The notes: generated by a model from the letters alone, not told the origin. Positions 13,525 to 21,191 are shown, numbered from the stretch's first letter. The stretch is 29,305 bases of DNA from JBAZWV01 sp964393325 (GCA_964393325.1 CAYMTE010000014.1:1-29305); one strand, 5' to 3'. Translations and numbers: made by a program.

Positions 13525-14010
13525 ATGGCTCTCTCTCTTCACACGCTCGCTCCTAAGAAAGGAGCGCGTACCAAGAAATTCCGCGTTGGTCGCGGATACG
13601 CCACGGGTCGTGGCACCACAGCTGGCCGTGGAACCAAAGGGCAGCGCGCTCGTACGGGCGGTCGCAAGCGCCTCAAGCTGAAGGGCTTGAAGCAAATGCT
13701 TCTCGCGTTCCCAAAGACACGCGGCTTTAAGAGTATGCATCCCGAGGTGTATGCTGTGCCGGTCGGTCGGATCATGAAAGCGTTCGCCTCTGGCGCACGC
13801 GTCGACCTCGCCGCATTGCAGTCAAAGCATCTCGTTCCGAAGACCGCTGTGATCGCGAAAGTGATCGGTGGCGGCGAGATCGATAAGCCACTGTCGTTCG
13901 TCGATATCCGCGCCACAGCTGCTGTAAAGGAAGCGATTGAAAAAGCAGGTGGATCCTTCGCGAAGGCTCCAAAGGCAGCGAAGACGTCGAAGAAGAACAA
14001 GAAGGTATAA
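13525..14010 (+). CDS. rplO: 50S ribosomal protein L15
   Basis: The 161-residue protein begins with the Gly/Arg-rich L15 N-terminal arm (KKGARTKKFRVGRGYATGRGT, GRGTKGQRARTGGRKR) that threads into 23S rRNA, followed by the globular domain (VIGGGEIDKPLSFVDIRATAAVKEAIEKAGGS). About 15 C-terminal residues form an Ala/Lys tail. Only 6 bases separate it from rpsE, so L30 has been lost from its usual place without leaving a gap. secY follows after 22 bases. Confidence 0.95.
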   Translation: MALSLHTLAPKKGARTKKFRVGRGYATGRGTTAGRGTKGQRARTGGRKRLKLKGLKQMLLAFPKTRGFKSMHPEVYAVPVGRIMKAFASGARVDLAALQSKHLVPKTAVIAKVIGGGEIDKPLSFVDIRATAAVKEAIEKAGGSFAKAPKAAKTSKKNKKV

Positions 14011-14032
14011 CGTTCTAACCAAATTACGCGTT

Positions 14033-15310
14033 ATGTGGGAAAAACTCCAAGCCGCCTGGCGCATCAAGGAGATTCGAAACGGGTTTCTGTTCGTCTTTGC
14101 CGCGATGGTGCTCTTCCGCGTCGTGGCCCACATCCCGCTTCCGGGCATCGACCCTGTCGCGCTTCGAAATTTCTTTGAAGCGAACCAGGTTCTTGGCCTT
14201 TTGAACCTCTTTTCTGGTGGGACGATCAAGAATTTCTCGGTTGTTGCTCTTGGTGTCGCTCCGTACATCACGGCATCGATTATTTTTCAGTTGCTCGGCA
14301 TGATCGTTCCGAGTATCGAGGCGATTCAAAAAGAGGGTGAATCCGGTCAGAAGCGCATCAACCAGTGGACGCGTATCCTCACGGTTCCGCTTGCGATTTT
14401 GCAGTCCTTCGGATTGTTGTCGATCTTGCGACAGTCTCAATTTCAGATTCTCGCAAAAACGGACACGCTTCATCTCGTCACGCTCATCGCAACCGTCACG
14501 GCAGGAACATTGTTCCTCATGTGGCTTGGAGAGTTGATTTCGGAAAAGAAAGTTGGCAACGGCATCTCGTTGTTGATTTTTGCTGGAATTTTGGCGGGTC
14601 TTCCGACGCAGGTCTCGCAATTGCTCGCGAGCTATGATTCTTCGCAATTGTTTATGTGGGTTCTGTACGGCGCGATCGCGCTTCTCACGATCGTCGGTGT
14701 CGTCTTTGTAACGGAAGCGCAGCGAAACATTCCGGTACAATATGCTCGTCAGATGCGAGGTCAGGGTGTTCTCTCGGGAGGCGTTGCATCGAATTTGCCG
14801 CTTCGCGTGAACATGTCCGGTGTGATCCCGATTATTTTTGCGATTTCGATCTTACTGTTCCCGTCCGTGCTCGCGCAGTTCTTCGTGACGGCGCGAACCC
14901 CATGGCTCGCGAACGCAGCTCGTGTTGTGATTACGACGATGCAGAACCAGTGGGTGTACGGCGTGCTGTACTTCCTGCTTGTGTTCGCCTTCACGTTCTT
15001 CTACACGGCCGTCGTGTTCCATCCAGATAAGATTGCGGAAAATTTGCAAAAGCAGGGTGGATTTATTCCAGGTATTCGACCGGGCAAACCCACGTCGGAC
15101 TATTTGAACGCGGTGATTAATCGTCTCAACTTGTTCGGCGCTGTCTTCCTTGGCGTGATTGCGATTTTGCCGCACATCGCGCAGGGCGCCGGAGGATCTC
15201 AGCTGCTCGCGATCGGCGGCACGTCACTCCTCATCGTTGTTTCGGTTGTTATTGAATCCGTGAAGCAGGTTGAATCGCAGATCACGATGCGTGAATACGA
15301 CGCGTACTAA
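14033..15310 (+). CDS. secY: Preprotein translocase subunit SecY
   Basis: The 425-residue membrane protein forms the Sec translocation channel. It starts at ATG 14033 with the usual N-terminal amphipathic helix (MWEKLQAAWRIKEIRNG), then TM1 and the plug region (HIPLPGIDP ... LLNLFSGGTIKNFSVVALGVAPYITASII), about ten hydrophobic segments, and the cytoplasmic loop GGFIPGIRPGKPTSDYLN. The C-terminus (QITMREYDAY) is the usual short tail. A 32-residue Arg-rich upstream extension in the same frame overlaps rplO and was excluded. It is the last gene of the transcription unit, before two tandem terminators. Confidence 0.97.
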   Translation: MWEKLQAAWRIKEIRNGFLFVFAAMVLFRVVAHIPLPGIDPVALRNFFEANQVLGLLNLFSGGTIKNFSVVALGVAPYITASIIFQLLGMIVPSIEAIQKEGESGQKRINQWTRILTVPLAILQSFGLLSILRQSQFQILAKTDTLHLVTLIATVTAGTLFLMWLGELISEKKVGNGISLLIFAGILAGLPTQVSQLLASYDSSQLFMWVLYGAIALLTIVGVVFVTEAQRNIPVQYARQMRGQGVLSGGVASNLPLRVNMSGVIPIIFAISILLFPSVLAQFFVTARTPWLANAARVVITTMQNQWVYGVLYFLLVFAFTFFYTAVVFHPDKIAENLQKQGGFIPGIRPGKPTSDYLNAVINRLNLFGAVFLGVIAILPHIAQGAGGSQLLAIGGTSLLIVVSVVIESVKQVESQITMREYDAY

Positions 15311-15327
15311 AGACGCGCATGAATTAA

Positions 15328-15361
15328 GAAAACCCCCGATGAACTCGGGGGTTTTCTTTTT
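15328..15361 (+). terminator. Main terminator of the ribosomal-protein operon
   Basis: GAAAACCCCCGA (15328-15339), loop TGAAC, TCGGGGGTTTTC (15345-15356), then a T-run. It is a perfect 12-bp stem. Confidence 0.95.
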
Positions 15362-15366
15362 CACCT

Positions 15367-15387
15367 CCGCGCATTCGCGGGTTTTTT
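15367..15387 (+). terminator. Second, tandem terminator
   Basis: CCGCG (15367-15371), loop CATT, CGCGG (15376-15380), then GTTTTTT. The T-run merges with TATGTT (15387-15392), a possible -10 box for the next gene. Confidence 0.75.
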
Positions 15388-15407
15388 ATGTTACCCTTTC
15401 CTTCGTC

Positions 15408-16076
15408 ATGCGCATTCATCCACGGTATGTTTTTCCTGGGGCATTTGCGATTGCCGGGGCTCTTGCGATCGCTGCGGTGCTGTCTCCTTGGCAGGCGATG
15501 TCGGATGGGAGATACATTCGTGTGTGGGGATATGCAATGCTTGCGCTCTTTGTCGTAGGAATCGCTTACGCAATGATTCGTCGACGTGCACTGCGAGATG
15601 CGTGGAATGAACTGTGCGCAATAGCGGCGGTTCTGGGCGTGTGGCTACTTCCGGCCGTCGTCTTTCCTGTTTGGGCGGCGATCCTTGCGTCGTCCGCGGG
15701 CACGCTTGTCGCTGTTTTTATTCGTGCGCTGCGGCCTGCCGTTATGCTGATCGGATCTATTGGCGTTGCGCTCGCCTTTGCTCAATGGATGCCAATCGAG
15801 GTCCTTCTGATCGGTTTGGCCGGCCTGACGCTCTATGATATGGTCTTCGGGCAAACGCAGCCGGTGGATCGTGTCGGCGCCTGGCTTATCGGGCCACTCG
15901 CCGTCATGCTCGGTATGTTGCCCTTTGGGTGGACTGCTGTTGTTGGTGTCTTAGGTGGTGGGTGTGTCGGCGCCGTCTTTGGGTCGATGCGGTCAACAGC
16001 AAGAGAAGGAAAGTGGCTAGAGCTTGGTGTGGTGTGTTCCGCGGTATTGTTTCTGGTGTATTACGCCGTCGTGTGA
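15408..16076 (+). CDS. Polytopic membrane protein of unknown function
   Basis: The 222-residue protein is made almost entirely of hydrophobic segments; seven or eight are visible, starting at YVFPGAFAIAGALAIAAVL. The start ATG 15408 was chosen because the in-frame upstream part lies across two terminators. A membrane-embedded YD pair occurs (GLAGLTLYDMVFG, residues ~138-150), as in presenilin-like (A22) aspartyl proteases, and the protein is of comparable topology. However, the partner GxGD motif is missing from the following segment and no PAL motif is seen, so protease activity is not supported. It overlaps adk by 4 bases (GTGA), indicating one operon with adk and map. The placement between secY and adk may be worth comparing across relatives. 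Confidence 0.7.
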   Translation: MRIHPRYVFPGAFAIAGALAIAAVLSPWQAMSDGRYIRVWGYAMLALFVVGIAYAMIRRRALRDAWNELCAIAAVLGVWLLPAVVFPVWAAILASSAGTLVAVFIRALRPAVMLIGSIGVALAFAQWMPIEVLLIGLAGLTLYDMVFGQTQPVDRVGAWLIGPLAVMLGMLPFGWTAVVGVLGGGCVGAVFGSMRSTAREGKWLELGVVCSAVLFLVYYAVV

Positions 16077-16732
16077 GCCAAAAACGTCTTCGTGCGGTTA
16101 TCTTTGGACCCCAGGGTTCCGGCAAGGGAACGCAGGGTCAGCTTTTGGCTGATCGGTTTGATATCCCGCTGATCGGCGCCGGTGAATTGTTCCGTGCAGA
16201 GATCGCTCAAGGGACGGGTCCGGGAAAAGTCGCGAAGCGATATGTTGAAACGGGCGTGCTTGCTCCGGATGAACTCGTGAATGCGATTATCGGCGCTCAG
16301 CTGAAGCGATACGATCTTACGCGCGGATTTTTGCTCGATGGATATCCACGGAATGTTGAGCAGGCGCACCATTTGGATCGGATAACGCGTATTAATCTTG
16401 CGTTGCAGATCCGCATTTCTGATGATGAGGCCGTTCGCCGTCTGACGGGACGCGTGCAGTGCGTCGCTTGTAAGCAGGTGTATCATCTCGTAGATGCGCC
16501 GCCGATTCGACCCGGCATTTGTTCGTTGTGTGGGCATAAACTTGTTCGCCGCGATGATGACACCGAAGAGGTGATTCGTGCGCGTCTCGCGACGTACCAT
16601 TTTATGACGGAGCCGCTTGCGGCGTATTATCGTCAGCGAGGTGTATTGCTCACGGTAAACGGGGAGCAGGCGATTCCGTACGTTTTTGAAGATGTATTAA
16701 AGAAATTGGCCAAATTACGGTTTTCCATGTAA
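16073..16732 (+). CDS. adk: Adenylate kinase with zinc-binding LID
   Basis: The 219-residue enzyme interconverts ATP+AMP and 2 ADP. The P-loop GPQGSGKGT spans residues 12-20. The AMP site has LFRAEI and LLDGYPRN (87-94). The LID carries Cys130, Cys133, Cys150 and Cys153, a four-Cys zinc site as in Gram-positive adenylate kinases. The start is the GTG at 16073, overlapping the TGA of the membrane-protein gene. The in-frame ATG at 15929 would add 48 residues antisense to the hydrophobic protein and is rejected. adk-map adjacency to secY is conserved in many bacteria. Confidence 0.95.
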   Translation: MSQKRLRAVIFGPQGSGKGTQGQLLADRFDIPLIGAGELFRAEIAQGTGPGKVAKRYVETGVLAPDELVNAIIGAQLKRYDLTRGFLLDGYPRNVEQAHHLDRITRINLALQIRISDDEAVRRLTGRVQCVACKQVYHLVDAPPIRPGICSLCGHKLVRRDDDTEEVIRARLATYHFMTEPLAAYYRQRGVLLTVNGEQAIPYVFEDVLKKLAKLRFSM

Positions 16733-16739
16733 AAGTGGG

Positions 16740-16830
16740 CTGTCATCCTCTTCCGCCGTCCCGACCAACGTGGAGGGAGCCCCCTTCGAAGGGATTCCTC
16801 CGCTCCGCGATGCTCCGGTCGGAATGACAG
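16740..16830. repeat. 91-bp imperfect inverted-repeat element between adk and map
   Basis: The ends are complementary (CTGTCAT 16740-16746; ATGACAG 16824-16830), with inner arms CGACC (16772-16776) and GGTCG (16818-16822) and a central palindrome CCCTTCGAAGGG (16782-16793). The GTCATTCCGACCGGAGC-type sequence is the sort found as dispersed intergenic repeats in many bacterial genomes. No coding capacity and no target duplication is obvious. It lies inside an operon and would form a long RNA hairpin. Confidence 0.65.
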
Positions 16831-16837
16831 ATCGAAT

Positions 16838-17617
16838 ATGTCTCTCATCAAAACCCCTGACGAAATCCAAAAACTCAAGCGCGGCGGCGAGATCCTTTCG
16901 CGCGTGCTTCGTCATGTCGCAGACGCGTGTGTCGTTGGTGCGTCAACGGAAGCGCTGGATACACTCGCGCGCGAAGAAATCATTGCGGCAGGAGGTACGC
17001 CGTCATTTTTGGGGTATCGCATTTCTCCGGAGGATGTCGCGTTCCCATCAACACTCTGCATTTCCATCAACGAAGAAGTTGTTCACGGTCTCGCGACGCC
17101 GGATCGGACGATTCAAGACGGTGATATTGTCGGTCTCGACATCGGAATGTGGTACGAAGGACTTGCGACGGACATGGCGACAACGGTGATGGTTGGGAAT
17201 GTTCGTCCGGAGGTTCGTGAGCTCGTTACGACGACGCGTGAATCATTGAAGCAGGGAATTGCGGCGATCAAGCCCGGTGGATGGGTGACTGATATCGGTG
17301 CGGCCGTTGAGGACGTTGTGAAGCCGAAAGGATACGGCATTGTGAAGGATCTCGTCGGTCATGGTGTTGGTCATGCCGTGCACGAAGACCCGCAGGTGCC
17401 GAATTATCGCGAGCCTCGTGCGCCGCGCATTCGCTTGGAAGAGGGGATGGTGCTCGCGATCGAACCGATGGTTGCGCTTGGCGGATGGAAGGTGTCGATG
17501 AAAGACGATGGATGGACGATCGTGACGCGTGACGGATCGCCGGCGGCGCACTTCGAGCTCACCGTCGTCGTGACGTCGAGCGGAGTTGAGCTTATTACGC
17601 CGTGGCCGGACGCCTAG
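16838..17617 (+). CDS. map: Methionine aminopeptidase, type I
   Basis: The 259-residue enzyme removes the initiator Met from nascent proteins at the ribosome exit. The five metal ligands of the pita-bread fold are recognisable: Asp in GLDIGM, Asp in LATDMATT, His in GHGVGH, Glu in AIEPM and Glu in HFELTVVV. The substrate His (VVHGLA) is present. There is no N-terminal zinc-finger extension, so it is the short type Ia form. It starts 7 bases after the inverted-repeat element and ends 3 bases before ruvX. Confidence 0.96.
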   Translation: MSLIKTPDEIQKLKRGGEILSRVLRHVADACVVGASTEALDTLAREEIIAAGGTPSFLGYRISPEDVAFPSTLCISINEEVVHGLATPDRTIQDGDIVGLDIGMWYEGLATDMATTVMVGNVRPEVRELVTTTRESLKQGIAAIKPGGWVTDIGAAVEDVVKPKGYGIVKDLVGHGVGHAVHEDPQVPNYREPRAPRIRLEEGMVLAIEPMVALGGWKVSMKDDGWTIVTRDGSPAAHFELTVVVTSSGVELITPWPDA

Positions 17618-17620
17618 GAT

Positions 17621-18028
17621 ATGCGCGTTCTCGGTATTGATTACGGTGCGGCGCGCGTTGGTGTTGCGCTTGGTGATACCGTGACGCGGTTGGCTAGCCC
17701 ATGGACTGTGATGTTGAACAAGGACCGTGCGGATCTTCTTCGGCGCCTTCAGGATCTTGTTGAACAAGAAAAGATTGAGGCGATGGTCGTCGGGATACCT
17801 CGTCCGCTTCGCAATCGAGACGAAAAGAATGATCAGGTTCGCGATATCGAATCGTTCATTGCGGATCTTCGCGCGCTTGGCATTGTGATTCACGAAGAAG
17901 ATGAGACGATGTCGTCTGGTCTCGCAGCGCGGCAAGTCCAAGCGGCGGGAGAAAAAGGGAAGCGTGACGATCTCGCAGCCGCGAATATCTTGCAGAGCTG
18001 GTTGGATCGACATGCCCTATCTTCGTGA
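17621..18028 (+). CDS. ruvX: RuvX/YqgF-family RNase H-fold nuclease (pre-16S rRNA nuclease or Holliday junction resolvase)
   Basis: The 135-residue protein has the YqgF fold: strand with catalytic Asp (MRVLGIDYGAARVGVALGD), the GIPRPL segment, the strand ending in acidic residues (HEEDETMSS), and the C-terminal helix with Asp (KRDDLAAANILQSWLD). In E. coli the protein trims the 5' end of 16S rRNA; a resolvase role has been proposed in some bacteria. It begins 3 bases after map and overlaps recO by 17 bases. Confidence 0.9.
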   Translation: MRVLGIDYGAARVGVALGDTVTRLASPWTVMLNKDRADLLRRLQDLVEQEKIEAMVVGIPRPLRNRDEKNDQVRDIESFIADLRALGIVIHEEDETMSSGLAARQVQAAGEKGKRDDLAAANILQSWLDRHALSS

Positions 18029-18674
18029 CCGAGCGATCGTTCTCAAGAAGGAACCGTTCCGTGAACAGGATCGGCGCTATACGTTATATGGTCGTGAGCA
18101 TGGATTGCTTCACGCGGTTGCTCGTGGATCCTCGCTGAGTTCTTCAAAGCAGGCGGGGCATCTGGAGCCGTTTTGTGAGATCGAGGTGATGATCGCGAAG
18201 GGGTCGACGTTTGATAAGCTCGCGGTTGCACGATCGGTCGGTGCGCCACCTCCGCGCGATCTTCGGCTCGCAGGGTTCGCGACGCTTGGCGCCTTTCACG
18301 ACCTTCTGATCTCGCTTACGCGTCCGGGGATTTCGGATGAGCGAATGTATGATCTTCTCTTGGATCTTCGTGCTGTTTGCTTCACGTTTCCTGCGGATCC
18401 AAGCCTCGAGCGCAGTCGGTTGCTCCTTGCGGCTGCAACATTGAAGCTTCTTGATTGTATTGGGTTCGCGCCTCCGATCGATCGTGAGCACTCGGTGGCG
18501 GCGTTCCTCTCCTTTCTTCGTCGTTCTCCGCTCGCGGACGCGCTCCGCGTCACGGCAACGACGGATGCCTTGAATGAGGCGTCGCGATGGATCGAGGATG
18601 CGATCAAGCATACGCCGTTGCAAGAGGCACCAAAAGGGTCGCAGATGATTCAAGCGCTTCTATCGTCACGTTGA
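18012..18674 (+). CDS. recO: DNA repair protein RecO
   Basis: The 220-residue protein has the RecO N-terminal OB-fold (RDRAIVLKKEPFREQDRRYTLYGREHGLLHAVARG) followed by the helical domain. RecO loads RecA on SSB-coated DNA and anneals strands. The Cys-x-Cys zinc motif of some RecO proteins is absent (only isolated Cys are seen). It starts at ATG 18012 inside ruvX; the upstream in-frame 37-residue extension overlaps ruvX and does not resemble RecO. It is the last gene of the adk-map unit. Confidence 0.85.
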   Translation: MPYLRDRAIVLKKEPFREQDRRYTLYGREHGLLHAVARGSSLSSSKQAGHLEPFCEIEVMIAKGSTFDKLAVARSVGAPPPRDLRLAGFATLGAFHDLLISLTRPGISDERMYDLLLDLRAVCFTFPADPSLERSRLLLAAATLKLLDCIGFAPPIDREHSVAAFLSFLRRSPLADALRVTATTDALNEASRWIEDAIKHTPLQEAPKGSQMIQALLSSR

Positions 18675-18700
18675 CGAAGGGCGGTTGTTTTGGTGATATA
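18671..18700 (+). promoter_or_regulatory. Promoter upstream of the 337-residue hypothetical gene
   Basis: TTGACG (18671-18676), an 18-nt spacer, GATATA (18695-18700); the -35 box overlaps the recO stop. A hairpin in the leader (CCCGGC 18725-18730 with GCCGGG 18743-18748) lacks a T-run. Confidence 0.45.
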
Positions 18701-18764
18701 GAGGAGCTCTTTTGATATTCCTGCCCCGGCTTGCGCTGTATCGCCGGGCTTCACAAGAGGTCGT

Positions 18765-19778
18765 ATGCTTCGATTGGAAGCGACGTTAATTCGACCGCAG
18801 AATGCTGGGGGTCCGTTTCGAGATTTCGGAGCGGTTCCGGTGTTTGAACGGGTGTGGGAGCGCCCGATTCGAGGCTTTACTCGTACGTCTAAGCCTCGAG
18901 GAGTGAAAGGTGTAACCCGAACGGAGGAGGTGAAGGATATTTCTACGCCCGACAGTATCGAGCCTGATCCGATTCCCGTGCCGATTCCCGCGCCGAGTCC
19001 ACCTGTTGTTGAGGTTGAGCCCGAGGTTGTCGTTCGTGCGCCGCTTGCTCCTCCGATAAGCGCAAAGGCGCTTGCGGGGGCGATGAAGAAGGCGCAGAAG
19101 AACGCGGCTGCGTATCGCATCGGCACAACGGCGATGATGCGTTCGTCGGGCGTGGCACGTCCAATGCTTGGATCGAGCATGCGCGCGGCGTTTCATCGAA
19201 CGTCTCGTACGTCCGCAAATGCGCCAACGCCACAAAAAACGACGCCACCACTTGTCGTGACCGAGGAGCTGCTCTGCGAGATCGTCACGCGAGCCTATCG
19301 TGTATTCGAATCTCCGCGAGTGAAGGAGGGGAAGCAAGTCCTCGCGGTGATGTTTGATGCAGAAGGCGATACATGGGATGACGTGGACGCGGCAATTATC
19401 GTGCATACGATTCAGAGTGTGCGCGAAGACGTTGCCACCGCCCTTGAGAAGGGTGTTCGCGTGAATCGACGCTTTTTGCATGCAAAAGCGATGCGCGTGT
19501 TTGGTCGTCTCGTCGGCGAGGCATGGAAGCGGGCCAAGGAGGCACAGCCCGTTACGGACCACGTCGTCCAACACAAGATGCGGCGGATGGGGCGTCAGCC
19601 TGTCTCGCAGGGACACGGGGGAGGCGGCTACGAGGTGTTGCTCTGGCGGAGTCCCGACGCGCGACAGACGCTGTATTTCATCGTAGAGCTCTCGGCGCGA
19701 CGCAGCCGTCGCATCATCCATACGGTGATGCGGGAGCGCGAGTACCGCGCGTGGGTCGGCCGTCGTCGATCCAAATAA
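18765..19778 (+). CDS. Hypothetical protein with Pro-rich linker
   Basis: A 337-residue protein I do not recognise. It starts at ATG 18765 behind AGAGG. Residues ~1-50 are a basic segment; ~65-90 form a Pro/Val/Glu linker (PDPIPVPIPAPSPPVVEVEPEV); then an Ala/Lys-rich basic stretch; and from ~165 a globular, mostly helical domain (VTEELLCEIVTRAYRVF; WDDVDAAIIVHTIQSVREDV). The C-terminus (YFIVELSARRSRRIIHTVMREREYRAWV) is strand-helix and strongly basic. There is no signal peptide or membrane segment. The high positive charge would fit nucleic-acid binding, but this is only inference. It forms its own unit between a promoter and a terminator. Confidence 0.7.
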   Translation: MLRLEATLIRPQNAGGPFRDFGAVPVFERVWERPIRGFTRTSKPRGVKGVTRTEEVKDISTPDSIEPDPIPVPIPAPSPPVVEVEPEVVVRAPLAPPISAKALAGAMKKAQKNAAAYRIGTTAMMRSSGVARPMLGSSMRAAFHRTSRTSANAPTPQKTTPPLVVTEELLCEIVTRAYRVFESPRVKEGKQVLAVMFDAEGDTWDDVDAAIIVHTIQSVREDVATALEKGVRVNRRFLHAKAMRVFGRLVGEAWKRAKEAQPVTDHVVQHKMRRMGRQPVSQGHGGGGYEVLLWRSPDARQTLYFIVELSARRSRRIIHTVMREREYRAWVGRRRSK

Positions 19779-19799
19779 GACGAAAAATCGTCATCTCTT

Positions 19800-19819
19800 G
19801 CCCTTCCGAGGGCTTTTTT
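19800..19819 (+). terminator. Terminator between the hypothetical gene and asnS
   Basis: GCCCT (19800-19804), loop TCCG, AGGGC (19809-19813), then TTTTTT. A GACGA/TCGTC hairpin (19779-19792) lies just upstream. The T-run leads directly into TATACG and the asnS ATG only 15 bases further on. Confidence 0.85.
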
Positions 19820-19834
19820 ATACGCTACGGTTTT

Positions 19835-21127
19835 ATGGAAACTCTTATCTCGAAGTTCAAAGACGTGGTTGGCCAAACCGCCACGATTAAAGGCTGGGCC
19901 TACAATGTCCGTTCATCAGGCAGTATCGCGTTCCTGCAGATTCGCGATGGCTCCGGTTTTACGCAAGCGGTTGTCGCGAAGCAGAATGTGGACGATGCAT
20001 CCTGGAATGCCGCGATTGAGACGACGATTGAATCGTCCGTCATCGTGACCGGAACGGTCTCGAAGCACCCAAAGCAGGAGGGCGTCTATGAGTTGCAAGC
20101 GACGTCTGTGCAGCTCGTTCAGAAAGCGGAGGAGTATCCAATTGGGAAAAAGGAACACGGACCGGACTTCTTACTTGATCATCGCCACTTGTGGCTTCGT
20201 GCGCCGTCGCAATGGGCGATTCAACGTGTGCGCAACGCGATCATCCTCGCGACGTACGAGTGGTTCCGTGATCACGATTTCATCAAAATTGACTCACCGA
20301 TTTTTACGCCGAATGCCTGCGAAGGAACGACAGAGCTCTTCGAGGTCGATTACTTTGAAGATCGAAAGGCGTATCTCACGCAATCTGGTCAGCTCTATCT
20401 CGAAGCGGCGATCGCATCTGTTGGTCGTTGCTTTGATTTTGGTCCGGTCTTTCGTGCGGAAAAATCAAAGACGCGTCGCCATCTTATCGAGTTTTGGATG
20501 ATGGATGCCGAGGCCGCGTTTGTCGACCACGAGGGCAACATGAAGATTCAAGAAGAGCTCATCTCGTTCATTGTGAAGCGCGTGCTGGAAACGTGTGCGG
20601 AAGAGTTGAAGATTCTCGAACGGAATATCGAGCCGCTCAAAAACGTCACTGCGCCGTTTCCGCGACTGACGCACGCAGAGGCGATCAAAAAGCTTCGAGA
20701 ACTTGGAAGTGACATTGGCGATATGGATGATCTTGGCGCGGATGATGAAACGTTGCTTACAAAACAGTACGACAAACCGATTTTTATCGAAAAATATCCC
20801 ACGGTCGTGAAAGCGTTCTACATGAAGCGCGATCCGTCCGATCCGACGCGCGTATTGAACTCGGACCTGCTCGCGCCAGAAGGATACGGGGAGATTATTG
20901 GTGGTTCACAGCGTGAGGATGATTACGAGGCGCTTCTCGCGCGCATTCGCGAACACAATCTTCCTGAAACGGCGTTTGGTTGGTATCTCGATCTCCGCAA
21001 GTACGGCGCGGTACCGCATTCAGGCTTTGGATACGGTCTTGAGCGTATCGTCGCGTGGATCTGCGGATTGCAGCACGTGCGTGAGACGATTCCGTTCCCG
21101 CGACTGTTGAACCGACTGGAGCCCTAA
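19835..21127 (+). CDS. asnS: Asparaginyl-tRNA synthetase
   Basis: The 430-residue class IIb synthetase charges tRNA-Asn directly. It has the N-terminal OB-fold anticodon-binding domain (TIKGWAYNVRSSGSIAFLQIRDGSG), motif 2 in its Asn-type form (FRAEKSKTRRHLIEFWMMDAE) and motif 3 (GFGYGLERIVAWICGLQHVRETIPFPR). The Asn assignment over Asp rests on the HLIEFWM segment. The ATG at 19835 is the only start that follows the terminator; the long upstream frame is antisense or out of frame to the previous gene. No Shine-Dalgarno is seen and the leader would be only a few bases long. Confidence 0.95.
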   Translation: METLISKFKDVVGQTATIKGWAYNVRSSGSIAFLQIRDGSGFTQAVVAKQNVDDASWNAAIETTIESSVIVTGTVSKHPKQEGVYELQATSVQLVQKAEEYPIGKKEHGPDFLLDHRHLWLRAPSQWAIQRVRNAIILATYEWFRDHDFIKIDSPIFTPNACEGTTELFEVDYFEDRKAYLTQSGQLYLEAAIASVGRCFDFGPVFRAEKSKTRRHLIEFWMMDAEAAFVDHEGNMKIQEELISFIVKRVLETCAEELKILERNIEPLKNVTAPFPRLTHAEAIKKLRELGSDIGDMDDLGADDETLLTKQYDKPIFIEKYPTVVKAFYMKRDPSDPTRVLNSDLLAPEGYGEIIGGSQREDDYEALLARIREHNLPETAFGWYLDLRKYGAVPHSGFGYGLERIVAWICGLQHVRETIPFPRLLNRLEP

Positions 21128-21156
21128 TTGCTCATTGCGGCGTTGTGTGGTATGAC
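21128..21156 (+). promoter_or_regulatory. Extended -10 promoter upstream of the DHOD-like gene
   Basis: TTGCTC (21128-21133), a 17-nt spacer, TATGAC (21151-21156) preceded by TGG (21148-21150). The same TGG extension precedes the tuf -10 box. Confidence 0.5.
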
Positions 21157-21188
21157 CTCCACGTTCATTTTTTCTGAACAGGGAGGTC
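21154..21188 (+). promoter_or_regulatory. Hairpin that sequesters the Shine-Dalgarno of the DHOD-like gene
   Basis: GACCTCC (21154-21160) pairs perfectly with GGAGGTC (21182-21188), which is the Shine-Dalgarno, 3 bases before the ATG at 21192. An inner stem, GTTCA (21163-21167) with TGAAC (21175-21179), closes a T-rich loop. Folding would hide the ribosome-binding site. However, the predicted transcription start (~21163) would exclude the outer left arm unless transcription begins further upstream or reads through from asnS. Confidence 0.5.
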
Positions 21189-21191
21189 GAC

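Noticed and set aside
15408..16076. Active presenilin-type intramembrane protease
   Set aside because: Only the YD half of the catalytic pair is present; GxGD and PAL are not found.
18786..19721. 311-residue minus-strand frame opposite the hypothetical gene at 18765
   Set aside because: Rich in Arg and His from reverse translation, no Shine-Dalgarno; the plus frame has a promoter, RBS and terminator.
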